A stretch of DNA of 64,000 nt from Streptomyces violascens (GTDB taxonomy: Bacteria > Actinomycetota > Actinomycetes > Streptomycetales > Streptomycetaceae), in contig NZ_BMUA01000004.1 in assembly GCF_014649955.1 (NCBI RefSeq), forward strand, positions 124,001 to 188,000. The letters run 5' to 3'. Each line of letters begins with the position of its first letter. Positions within the stretch are counted from its first letter, which is position 1. This document shows positions 34,079-41,245 of the stretch, piece by piece. The translations under genes and the position numbers were made by a program. The notes under the pieces were generated by a model that saw only the letters and a program-made list of their open reading frames with translations, did no database searches and was not told the DNA's origin.

Positions 34079-34939
34079 CTACGCCGCAGGCGGCAACCCG
34101 TACACCCCCCGGGCCGTCCCCCCGAACACGGCCTCGCGCTCACCCGCACTCAACCCCGCCACAACCCCCCGAGCCACCCCCACCACACCCCCGTACGAGG
34201 ACGCAAGGACACACACCGGCCAGTCCGACCCCCACAAAACCCGCCCCGCCCCAAACGCATCGAGCACCGTCTCGGCGTAAGGCCGAAGATCCGCCACGGT
34301 CCAGGCCGCCCAGTCCGCCTCCGTCACCATTCCCGACAGCTTGCACACCGTGTTCGGCAGGGCGGCCAGTGCCCGAAGGGCCGAGGCCCAGGGCTCAAGC
34401 GCCCCGGAGGCGATGGGCGGCTTCCCCAAGTGGTCCAGGACAAAGGTGAGTTCGGGGTGCAGCGCGGCGACCCGCGCGCAGTCGGACAGCTGGTCCGCGC
34501 GCACCACCAGGTCGTACGCGAGCCCGGCCGACGCCACCGCCCCCAGCCCCCGCCGCACATCGGCGCGCAACAGCCACCCGGGATTCCTTTCGCCCTGCAC
34601 CTGGTGCCGGATCCCCACGAGGCGCCCGCCGCCGGGCAGCCCGCGCAGCCGGGCCAGCTCGTCGGCGACGCCCGGCGAGGTGAGGTCGGTCCAGCCGACC
34701 ACCCCGGCCACGAGATCACTGCCGTCCGCGAGCGAGAGGAGTTCCGGAGTCTCCTCCGCGACGGTCACCGTCTGGACGACCACGGTCGACGTGACCCCGG
34801 CGGACGAGGCCTCGGGCCGCAGATCGTCCAGGGTGAAGTTCCGGCGGAGCGGAGAGAGTTGGGGCCCGGTGATCCAGTCCTGGTCGCGGACGCCCAGGTC
34901 CCACACATGATGATGCGCATCGACGAAGCCCGCGCTCAC
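34079..34939 (-). CDS. Amidohydrolase family lactonase (probable L-fuconolactonase)
   Basis: This TIM-barrel hydrolase of 286 residues belongs to the amidohydrolase-2 / pyrone-dicarboxylate-lactonase family. Its motifs are FVDAHHHVWD (H-X-H), the RHQVQGE strand, FVLDHLGKP and the late WGSDWPVC with the catalytic Asp. Being next to an L-fucose/aldose dehydrogenase gene and a RhaM-type mutarotase remnant makes L-fuconolactonase the best role: it opens L-fucono-lactone to L-fuconate. The GTG at 34939 after GGGGGC is used. Relatives that act on other aldonolactones cannot be excluded. It is the last gene of a three-gene operon read on the minus strand, with a 46-nt gap after the broken mutarotase. 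Confidence 0.8.
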   Translation of the reverse strand: MSAGFVDAHHHVWDLGVRDQDWITGPQLSPLRRNFTLDDLRPEASSAGVTSTVVVQTVTVAEETPELLSLADGSDLVAGVVGWTDLTSPGVADELARLRGLPGGGRLVGIRHQVQGERNPGWLLRADVRRGLGAVASAGLAYDLVVRADQLSDCARVAALHPELTFVLDHLGKPPIASGALEPWASALRALAALPNTVCKLSGMVTEADWAAWTVADLRPYAETVLDAFGAGRVLWGSDWPVCVLASSYGGVVGVARGVVAGLSAGEREAVFGGTARGVYGLPPAA

Positions 34940-34985
34940 CGAAGCCCCCGGCCGGCACGCCACGCGTCGACCCACCCCGCCCCGC

Positions 34986-35289
34986 TCACAGCTCCCACAC
35001 CACGGGAAGCCCGGCCCCCGCGCCTTCGCTCGAATAATCGTGCGCGACATCGAGCAGTTCGCTCATCCGAACCTGCCATGCCACATTCACCGGCAATTCC
35101 GCCAACTCGCTCAGCAGGCGACCGTAATTCGATCAAGTGGAACAGCTCAGTACCACTGCGCCAGATCGTCCACGACGTGGCCCCGGCCGCGCAGATCGCG
35201 GCCCTGAGTTCCGGGGGCACCTCGCGGTGCGCGGCCTCGTACTGCGCGATGCGGTCGGCCCGGACCCGCGTGTGCAGGGCGACCCTCAT
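34986..35289 (-). pseudogene. Frameshifted L-rhamnose/L-fucose mutarotase (RhaM-like)
   Basis: The first part (35289 to about 35128) reads MRVALHTRVRADRIAQYEAA and on to TIWRSGTELFHLIE, a RhaM-family N-terminus. From 35127 that frame becomes unrelated and its next codon is TTA. In the +1 frame, starting at the TAC codon 35126-35124, the text continues YGRLLSELAELPVNVAWQ and reaches PVVWEL and a stop at 34986-34988, a convincing RhaM C-terminus. Compared with family spacing about two or three residues are missing at the joint, which fits a short deletion (such as 8 nt) or a 1-nt insertion plus loss. Mutarotases speed anomer exchange of the sugar before the dehydrogenase acts. The start overlaps the reductase stop (ATGA). 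Sequencing error or programmed frameshift are alternatives. Confidence 0.8.
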
Positions 35290-36230
35290 ATGCCCAGCTC
35301 CTCCCAGAGCGCGTCCGGCACCGGCGTGGCGAACATGGCCGCGGTGTCGGCGACTTCGGCCGCAGAACGCGCCCCGGCCAGCACGCTCGCCACCGCCGGA
35401 TGCCGCAGCGGAAAGGCCAGTGCGGCGGCTCGCAGCGCGACCCCGTGCCCCGCACAGACCGCCTTGATCTTCAGCGCCCGTTCGACGAGCTCCGGGGGCG
35501 CGGCCGCGTAGTCGTACGTCGCGCCGGGCCGCGGATCGGCGAGCAGCCCCGAGTTGAAGACCCCACCGACCACCACGCTCCTGCCCCGCGCGGCGGCCTC
35601 CGGCAGCAGTTCGTCGGCCGCATGCTGGTCGAGCAGCGAGTAGCGCCCGGCGCAGAGCACGGCGTCCACGTCCGACTCGCGCAGGAAGCGGGTCAGCAGC
35701 CCGGTCCGGTTCATCCCGGCGCCTATGGCCCGTACGACACCCTCCGCGCGCAGCCCTTCCAGCGCCGGGTACGCCTCGCGGAGCGCCTGCTCGCCGTGGT
35801 CGTCCGGGTCGTGGAGGTAGACGATGTCGATCCGGTCGAGCCCGAGCCGCTCCAGGCTGGCCTCGATGCTGCGGCGCACCCCGTCCGCGCTGAAGTCCCA
35901 GCGGCGCCGGTGCGTGGCCGGGACGGCGAACCCCTGAGCGAGATCGTCCCCGCCCCCTTCCCGGGGCTCCAGGATCCGGCCGACCTTCGTGGAGAGCGTG
36001 TACGCGTCCCGGGGGCGGTCACGCAGCGCCGCGCCCATGCGGCGCTCGGAGAGCCCGAGCCCGTAGTGCGGGGCCGTGTCGAAGTAGCGGACGCCGGCGT
36101 CCCAGGCCGCGTCGACCGCGCCCCGGGCGGTCTCGTCGGACAGGGGCGTGAAGAGGTTGCCGAGAGCGGCGCCGCCCAAGGACAGAGCGGTCACCGGACA
36201 GCGGCCCGCACCCAGCGGGGTAGCACGCAT
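35286..36230 (-). CDS. Aldo/keto reductase, probable L-fucose (D-threo-aldose) 1-dehydrogenase
   Basis: This 314-residue (alpha/beta)8 enzyme would oxidise L-fucose to L-fucono-lactone with NAD(P)+. The AKR tetrad is visible: Asp and Tyr in YFDTAPHYGLGLSERRMG, Lys in LSTKVGRIL and His in DIVYLHDPDD; this LSERRMG/STKVGRIL pattern is that of the D-threo-aldose 1-dehydrogenase group. The C-terminus binds the cofactor through LAGARSAAEV. ATG 36230 has no good ribosome binding site, but GATAAA (36240-36245 on this strand) stands 9 nt before it, so a leaderless message is likely. It is first in the operon with the broken mutarotase and the lactonase. A GATCCGATGTC motif 76 nt upstream is shared with the fuconate dehydratase region. 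Confidence 0.85.
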   Translation of the reverse strand: MRATPLGAGRCPVTALSLGGAALGNLFTPLSDETARGAVDAAWDAGVRYFDTAPHYGLGLSERRMGAALRDRPRDAYTLSTKVGRILEPREGGGDDLAQGFAVPATHRRRWDFSADGVRRSIEASLERLGLDRIDIVYLHDPDDHGEQALREAYPALEGLRAEGVVRAIGAGMNRTGLLTRFLRESDVDAVLCAGRYSLLDQHAADELLPEAAARGRSVVVGGVFNSGLLADPRPGATYDYAAAPPELVERALKIKAVCAGHGVALRAAALAFPLRHPAVASVLAGARSAAEVADTAAMFATPVPDALWEELGI

Positions 36231-36305
36231 GCCCGCATATTTATCAGACCTTTGCGGGGTTCAGGCACCCCTGAGGCTCCAAATTCCGTACGGGGAGCCC
36301 GAATT

Positions 36306-36316
36306 GATCCGATGTC
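36306..36316 (-). promoter_or_regulatory. GATCCGATGTC motif upstream of the fucose dehydrogenase
   Basis: This 11-mer lies in the 123-bp gap between RluA and the reductase gene and occurs identically at 62314-62324 upstream of L-fuconate dehydratase. There it is one half of a perfect inverted repeat. Read on the minus strand it is GACATCGGATC, close to the near-palindrome ACATC-G-GATGT. Confidence 0.55.
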
Positions 36317-36353
36317 TGGAGCGCGGCCCGCTGACCCGCAGCCCTCCAGGCTC

Positions 36354-37289
36354 CTACCCGCGGGGCCAAGCCGCCAGCCGGAGCCCGCTCTCGAACCTGT
36401 GGGCCCGCCCATCCACCGGATCGGTGAACTCCAGGACCTTGGCGAGCAGTTGCAGCGGCGCCCCGAAGTCGTCCGGCCCGGACTCCGGCAGGACCACCGG
36501 GTACACCGGATCGTTGAGGATCGGCAGCCCGAGCCCGTGCATGTGGACCCGCAGCTGGTGGGTGCGGCCGGTCGCGGGCAGCAGGCGATAGCGGCCGAGC
36601 GCGCCGCGCCGCTCGGCCAGTTCGATCCGGCTCTCGGCGTTGGGCTCGCCCGCCTCCTCGCGGGCGGCGATGACCCCGCGTTCCTTCACGATCCGGCTGC
36701 GTACGGTCACGGGCAGCGCCACGGCGGGGTCGTACGCGGCCACCGCCTCGTACTCCTTGCGCACCCGGCGCCCGCTGAACAGGTTCTGGTACGCGCCCCG
36801 GTCCTCGGGCCGTACGACGAACAGGGCGAGGCCCGCGGTCAGGCGGTCGAGCCGGTGGGCGGGCTGGAGCGCGGGCAGCGCCAGATCCCGCCGCAGCCGT
36901 GCCACCGCCGTCTCCGTGATGTGCCGGCCCCGGGGCGTGGTGGCGAGGAAGTGCGGCTTGTCGGCGATCACGATCCGCTCGTCGCGGTAGACGATCCCGA
37001 TCTCGAACGGCACCGGCACCTCCGGCGCGAAGTCCCGGTGGAACCACACGTGCATCCCGGCCCGGTACGCCTCGGCCCCGCTCAGCGCCCCCTCGGCCCC
37101 GACGAACCGCCCCTCGCGCAGCATCGCGGCCACCCGCTCCGCGCCGACCGCGCCCTCGAACCGGCCAAGCAGATGATCGCCGACCGTCGCCCAGAGGCCC
37201 TCCGGGTCGGCGGGCAGCCGCACGCGTACCGGATCGATGCCGTCGCGCTGAGCGAGCGGGGCGGCCGGGGTCCTGGATCTGCGTCTCAC
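36354..37289 (-). CDS. RluA family pseudouridine synthase
   Basis: The enzyme converts uridines of rRNA or tRNA into pseudouridine. The 311-residue protein shows the RluA catalytic motif PAHRLDRLTAGLALF with the active Asp, RVRKEYEA after it, and the C-terminal GRTHQLRVHMHGLGLPILNDPVYP block. The N-terminal 90 residues are an Arg/Ala-rich region with no S4 signature that I can be sure of. The GTG at 37289 is used; a TTG at 37325 would add 12 residues. It is monocistronic, divergent from the ketosynthase gene. The target uridine is not known. Confidence 0.9.
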   Translation of the reverse strand: MRRRSRTPAAPLAQRDGIDPVRVRLPADPEGLWATVGDHLLGRFEGAVGAERVAAMLREGRFVGAEGALSGAEAYRAGMHVWFHRDFAPEVPVPFEIGIVYRDERIVIADKPHFLATTPRGRHITETAVARLRRDLALPALQPAHRLDRLTAGLALFVVRPEDRGAYQNLFSGRRVRKEYEAVAAYDPAVALPVTVRSRIVKERGVIAAREEAGEPNAESRIELAERRGALGRYRLLPATGRTHQLRVHMHGLGLPILNDPVYPVVLPESGPDDFGAPLQLLAKVLEFTDPVDGRAHRFESGLRLAAWPRG

Positions 37290-37486
37290 GGAACCAGAGA
37301 ACCTCAACGGACCCCACAGAAGCAAGAGATTCCCAGGTCAGCGCCCTTGCCGTGCGGAGCGGGACGAAGAAGAGCGGGTGAGGCAGCCCTTCCGGGCCTG
37401 CTTTCTTCGCGATCGGAAGGCATGCTGCCTGAAGGGATCGAGTGCGGAAATATCATGATCTGCCGCAAATGAGGCAAAGGGAAACG

Positions 37487-39007
37487 ATGAGTGAAGAGTC
37501 GCTCATGGGCGGCAAATGTGTCCTGCTCACCACGAGTGAACTGGTGCCCGGGGACGTCATCGCGACGGATCCGGACGGCCCCTGGCTCGTGGTGGTGCGC
37601 ACGGCGCCGGTGACCGAGACGAAGACCCGGCTGCAACTGCGCCCCCTGACCGGCGGCCCGGACCTGGAGCGCGTGCTGCCGCGCTACGAACGCCAGGTCG
37701 TCCGTACGACGCGGGTCGACCCGGCCGATCTGCCGGACCCGGCGGCCCCCCGGCGCCGTCGGGTCGTGGTGACCGGCCTCGGTGCCGTCAGCCCGCTCGG
37801 CGGCGACGTGCCCGGGCTGTGGCAGGGCCTGCTCGAAGGCCGCTGCGGGGTGTCGGTGATGGAGGGCCCGGACTTCGACGGCCTGCCGGTACGCCTCGCC
37901 GCCCGGGCCGCGATCGACCCCGCCGACCTGCTGCCGAGGCCGCTGGCGCGGCGGATGAACCGTTCCGCCCAGTTCGCGCTGCTCGCCGCCCGCGAGGCCT
38001 GGCGTGACGCCGGACTCGACCTCTCGGGCACCGTCGCCAGCGGCCTGCGCCCGGCTCGTACCGGAGTGTCGATGGGCACGATCATCGGCGGCGCGCCCGT
38101 CATGGTCGAGAGCCGCCTCACGCTCATCGCGCGCGGACCGAGGGCGGTCTCTCCGCACACCTCGCCCATGACCGTGCCGTCCGCCTCGGCCGCCCAGATA
38201 TCCAAGGACCTCGACATCCGCGGCGAGGCCAGAACCTTCGTGTCCGCCTGCGCCTCCGGCACCGAGGCGATCGGGCAGGCCATCGACGCCATCCGCGCCG
38301 GACGGGTCGACCTCGTCGTCGCGGGCGGCACGGAAGCCGTGATCACCCCGGAGATCCTCGCCGCGTTCGCCGCGATGCGGGCGGTCTCGCCCCGGAACGA
38401 CCGACCGGGCGCGGCCTCACGGCCGTTCGACGCCGAACGCGACGGATTCGTGCTGGGTGAGGGAGCCGGCGTACTGATCCTGGAGGACGAGGAGCACGCC
38501 CGGGCGCGCGGCGCCCGCATCTACTGCGAGGCGGCCGGCTGGGGCCTGTCCGCGGACGCCTTCCACATGGCGGCCCCCGAACCCGAGGGCCGCGGCGTCG
38601 AGGCCGCGCTGCGAGCCGCCCTCGCGGACGCCGGAGCCACGCCCGCCGACGTCGCCCACGTCAACGCGCACGCCACGGCGACCGTCGACGGCGACCGCAC
38701 CGAGGCCCGCGCCCTGTGCCGCCTCTTCGGCAGCCACGCCCGCGACATCCCCGTCACCGCGAACAAGGGCGCCCTGGGCCACCTCCAGGGCGGCGCGGGC
38801 GGGGTGGAGGCCATCGCCACGGTCCTCACCCTGCGCGACGGCCTGATCCCCCCGACCGTCGGCTGCGACCACCCCGAGGAGGGCCTGGGCCTGGACGTGG
38901 TCCGCGGCACCCCCCGCCCCCTGCCGCCCTGCGGTGACATAGCCCTGAGCAACTCCTTCGGCTTCGGCGGCCACAACGCGGTCCTGGCCTTCCGGCCGCG
39001 GCCTTGA
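37487..39007 (+). CDS. Beta-ketoacyl synthase (FabF-like) with an extra N-terminal domain
   Basis: This 506-residue protein has two parts. Residues about 90-506 are a FabF-type ketosynthase (VVVTGLGAVSPLGG start) with the catalytic Cys255 in VSACASGTEAIG, the first His in NAHATATVDGD, then NKGALGHLQGGAGG with Lys/His, and a C-terminal SNSFGFGGHNAVLAF. Residues 9-80 are a small beta-rich domain of unknown role (VLLTTSELVPGDVIATD, then WLVVVRTAP), separated by a Pro/Arg linker. FabF enzymes normally start right at the VVVTGLG strand, so the fusion is unusual. AAAGGG precedes ATG 37487. No ACP, ketoreductase or other FAS/PKS gene lies next to it. It should condense malonyl-ACP with an acyl primer; its product is unknown. 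Confidence 0.88.
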   Translation: MSEESLMGGKCVLLTTSELVPGDVIATDPDGPWLVVVRTAPVTETKTRLQLRPLTGGPDLERVLPRYERQVVRTTRVDPADLPDPAAPRRRRVVVTGLGAVSPLGGDVPGLWQGLLEGRCGVSVMEGPDFDGLPVRLAARAAIDPADLLPRPLARRMNRSAQFALLAAREAWRDAGLDLSGTVASGLRPARTGVSMGTIIGGAPVMVESRLTLIARGPRAVSPHTSPMTVPSASAAQISKDLDIRGEARTFVSACASGTEAIGQAIDAIRAGRVDLVVAGGTEAVITPEILAAFAAMRAVSPRNDRPGAASRPFDAERDGFVLGEGAGVLILEDEEHARARGARIYCEAAGWGLSADAFHMAAPEPEGRGVEAALRAALADAGATPADVAHVNAHATATVDGDRTEARALCRLFGSHARDIPVTANKGALGHLQGGAGGVEAIATVLTLRDGLIPPTVGCDHPEEGLGLDVVRGTPRPLPPCGDIALSNSFGFGGHNAVLAFRPRP

Positions 39008-39048
39008 ACCGGGCGGAGCCAGGGCCCAACGCCCCCGGAAACGCAAAA

Positions 39049-39070
39049 GAACCCCACCGAAGTGGGGTTC
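39049..39070 (-). terminator. Terminator of tRNA-Leu (UUCG tetraloop)
   Basis: Read on the minus strand, GAACCCCAC-TTCG-GTGGGGTTC is a 9-bp stem with a stable UUCG loop followed by TTTT, directly after the tRNA 3' end. On the plus strand it lies 42 nt after the ketosynthase stop and may also stop that transcript. Confidence 0.92.
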
Positions 39071-39074
39071 CTGC

Positions 39075-39162
39075 TGGTGTCCGAGGGGGGACTTGAACCC
39101 CCACGCCCGATAAAGGGCACTAGCACCTCAAGCTAGCGCGTCTGCCATTCCGCCACCCGGAC
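39075..39162 (-). tRNA. tRNA-Leu (GAG anticodon), CCA encoded
   Basis: On the minus strand the 88 bases fold as a class II tRNA. The acceptor stem is GTCCGGG with CTCGGAC (one G-T pair), discriminator A and encoded CCA at 39077-39075. The anticodon arm CTAGC-TTGAGGT-GCTAG gives anticodon GAG. A long variable arm (TGCCCTTTATCGGGCG) and the T arm GGGGG-TTCAAGT-CCCCC follow. It reads CUC and CUU leucine codons. No other tRNA adjoins it. Confidence 0.97.
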
Positions 39163-39219
39163 AAGGTGTCTGTCTCGCGGGCCGTGCCCGTTCCGACGTG
39201 GAAAACAATAGCAAACATC

Positions 39220-39241
39220 CGGGGGTGCTCGATCACCCCCG
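39220..39241. other. Inverted repeat upstream of tRNA-Leu and the M20 gene
   Basis: CGGGGGTG-CTCGAT-CACCCCCG forms perfect 8-bp arms in the 187-bp divergent gap between the tRNA and the M20 peptidase gene. It has no T-run on either side, so an operator or a structural element is as likely as a terminator. Confidence 0.5.
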
Positions 39242-39349
39242 TGGCCTGCATGAACGCGGGATGTCGGCGGGAAGCCGCCCTTGGGTGGCGAGGGGGCGCG
39301 GGGGCAGGATGGGGGCGGACCACACGGAGCGACAGCGGGAGGAAGCAGC

Positions 39350-40681
39350 GTGAGCGAGTCGAGCACGACCCGGACCGGCGGCGTGACCGGTGAGGACGAG
39401 GTCGTCGACCTCTGTCGCGATCTGATCAGGATCGACACCAGCAACTACGGCGACCACTCCGGACCCGGTGAGCGCGCGGCCGCGGAGTACGTCGCGGAGA
39501 AGCTTGCCGAGGTCGGCCTGGAGCCGAAGATCTTCGAGTCGCACAAGGGCCGCGCCTCCACCGTGGCCCGCATCGCGGGCGAGGACCCGTCGCGGCCTGC
39601 GCTGCTCATCCACGGCCACACCGACGTCGTACCGGCCAACGCGGACGACTGGACCCACGACCCCTTCGCCGGCGAGATCGCCGACGGCTGTGTGTGGGGC
39701 CGGGGCGCCGTCGACATGAAGGACATGGACGCGATGACCCTCGCGGTCGTGCGCGACCGGCTCAGGAGCGGCCGCAGGCCCCCGCGCGACATCGTCCTCG
39801 CCTTCCTCGCCGACGAGGAGGCCGGCGGCACGTACGGGGCGCGCTTCCTCGTGGACAAGCACCCCGAGCTCTTCGAGGGCGTCACCGAGGCGATCAGCGA
39901 GGTCGGCGGGTTCTCGTTCACCGTCAACGAGAAACTGCGGCTCTACCTCGTGGAGACGGCCCAGAAGGGCATGCACTGGATGAAGCTGACCGTGGACGGC
40001 ACCGCCGGGCACGGCTCGATGATCCACAAGGACAACGCCATCACCGAGCTGTCCGAGGCCGTGGCGCGGCTCGGCCGGCACAAGTTCCCGGTGCGGGTGA
40101 CCAAGACGCTGCGGCACTTCCTCGACGAGCTCTCGGACGCGCTCGGCACCGAGCTCGACCCGGAGAACATGGACGAGACGCTCGCCAAGCTCGGCGGCAT
40201 CGCCAAGCTCATCGGCGCCTCCCTCCAGAACACCGCCAACCCGACCCAGCTGGGCGCCGGTTACAAGGTCAACGTCATTCCGGGACAGGCGACCGCCCAT
40301 GTCGACGGGCGCTTCCTGCCGGGGTACGAGGAGGAGTTCCTCGCCGATCTGGACCGGATCCTGGGGCCGCGCGTGAAGCGCGAGGACGTCCACGCGGACA
40401 AGGCCCTGGAGACCACCTTCGACGGCGCCCTGGTCGACGCCATGCAGACCGCGCTGCAGGCCGAGGACCCGATCGCGCGCGCCGTGCCGTACATGCTCTC
40501 GGCCGGCACCGACGCCAAGTCCTTCGACGACCTCGGCATCCGGGGCTTCGGCTTCGCGCCGCTGAAGCTGCCGCCGGAGCTCGACTTCGCCGGGATGTTC
40601 CACGGCGTGGACGAGCGGGTCCCAGTCGACGGCCTGAAGTTCGGCGTGCGGGTCCTCGACCGGTTCATCGACGCGTCCTGA
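39350..40681 (+). CDS. M20/M25/M40 family metallo-hydrolase (peptidase)
   Basis: This two-metal exopeptidase or deacylase of 443 residues carries metal and catalytic motifs in order: LIHGHTDVVPA (first His and Asp), WGRGAVDMKDMDAM (bridging Asp), ADEEAGGTYGA (catalytic Glu and ligand Glu) and the late SAGTDAKSFDDLGI and GMFHGVDERVPV with the last His. The dimerisation domain lies about residues 200-330 (KLTVDGTAGHGSMIH). GGGAGG sits 7 nt before the GTG at 39350. It is monocistronic, upstream of chpH. The substrate (dipeptide, acyl-amino acid) cannot be read from sequence. Confidence 0.9.
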   Translation: MSESSTTRTGGVTGEDEVVDLCRDLIRIDTSNYGDHSGPGERAAAEYVAEKLAEVGLEPKIFESHKGRASTVARIAGEDPSRPALLIHGHTDVVPANADDWTHDPFAGEIADGCVWGRGAVDMKDMDAMTLAVVRDRLRSGRRPPRDIVLAFLADEEAGGTYGARFLVDKHPELFEGVTEAISEVGGFSFTVNEKLRLYLVETAQKGMHWMKLTVDGTAGHGSMIHKDNAITELSEAVARLGRHKFPVRVTKTLRHFLDELSDALGTELDPENMDETLAKLGGIAKLIGASLQNTANPTQLGAGYKVNVIPGQATAHVDGRFLPGYEEEFLADLDRILGPRVKREDVHADKALETTFDGALVDAMQTALQAEDPIARAVPYMLSAGTDAKSFDDLGIRGFGFAPLKLPPELDFAGMFHGVDERVPVDGLKFGVRVLDRFIDAS

Positions 40682-40800
40682 GGCCGGCTGCGGGCTCCGG
40701 ACATCCCGGCATCGGATGCGTGCCGAAACGACGCTGCACTAATCGTTTGAGCGTACGTATCCGACTGGAAAGAGTGAATGCACTCATATGCTCGTAGCCC

Positions 40801-40875
40801 CATAACTTCCTCCTCGTTACAGGGTGTGCGGTCCGCGGCTGGGACCGCACATTTGCCAACAAGGAGGAAGTAATG
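40801..40875 (+). promoter_or_regulatory. chpH leader able to pair with its own Shine-Dalgarno and start codon
   Basis: ACTTCCTCCT (40805-40814) is the exact complement of AGGAGGAAGT (40862-40871), the chpH ribosome binding site. Beyond one A-A mismatch, CAT (40801-40803) pairs with the ATG (40873-40875), giving 13 of 14 pairs. Inside the loop, TGTGCGGTCC (40825-40834) and GGACCGCACA (40842-40851) form a perfect 10-bp hairpin. The same sequence seen on the minus strand is an AGGAGGAAG-TT-ATG start signal pointing toward the M20 gene. Upstream, GAGTG-AATG-CACTC lies at 40772-40785. No promoter was placed with certainty. Confidence 0.55.
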
Positions 40876-41106
40876 ATCAAGAAGGTCGTCGCTGCTGCGG
40901 CTGTCACTGGTGGTCTGGTTCTCGCGGGCGCGGGCCTGGCTGTCGCCGACGCGGGCGCCGAGGGTGCTGCCGTGCACTCCCCGGGTGTCGTGTCCGGCAA
41001 TGTCCTCCAGGTTCCCGTGCACGTGCCGGTGAACGTGTGCGGCAACACGGTCTCCGTGATCGGGCTGCTGAACCCCGCCTTCGGCAACACCTGCATCAAC
41101 AAGTGA
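40873..41106 (+). CDS. chpH: Short chaplin ChpH
   Basis: This is a secreted amphipathic protein that assembles into the hydrophobic amyloid-like coat of aerial hyphae and spores. The 77-residue precursor has a signal peptide (MIKKVVAAAAVTGGLVLAG, cleavage near AVA at about residue 25) and one chaplin domain with the HSPGVVSGNVLQVPVHVP start, Cys56 and Cys74 forming the usual disulfide, and the NPAFGNTCINK end. It lacks a sortase motif and so is the short type. AAGGAGGAAG precedes the ATG. It lies 139 nt before chpC and a strong terminator separates them, as with chpH-chpC in S. coelicolor. Expression in other streptomycetes depends on sigma-BldN. Confidence 0.95.
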   Translation: MIKKVVAAAAVTGGLVLAGAGLAVADAGAEGAAVHSPGVVSGNVLQVPVHVPVNVCGNTVSVIGLLNPAFGNTCINK

Positions 41107-41134
41107 CGTTGTGCCTCAACCCGTGAGGGTCTGA

Positions 41135-41181
41135 GCCGGGCGGCCCCGGAGTGCGCGCCATGCACTCCGGGGCCGCCCGGC
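41135..41181 (+). terminator. Terminator after chpH
   Basis: Perfect 20-bp arms (41135-41154 and 41162-41181) enclose a 7-nt loop, followed by ATTTC. It can stop chpH transcripts before chpC. Confidence 0.9.
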
Positions 41182-41245
41182 ATTTCAGCCCGGGCGCAAC
41201 GGCGCAGCCGGGCTTTCCGGAAGGCAGAAGGCAGGGAACGAATCT

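Noticed and set aside
37487..39007. Ketosynthase as the mark of a polyketide gene cluster
   Set aside because: No carrier protein, acyltransferase, ketoreductase or tailoring gene adjoins it; neighbours are RluA and a tRNA gene.
40261..40803. Minus-strand gene starting at the AGGAGGAAG-TT-ATG signal opposite chpH
   Set aside because: The start signal is good, but the product is Ser/Arg-rich antisense to the M20 peptidase with no family features. I treat it as the mirror of the leader's inverted repeat, and keep it only as an alternative in that finding.
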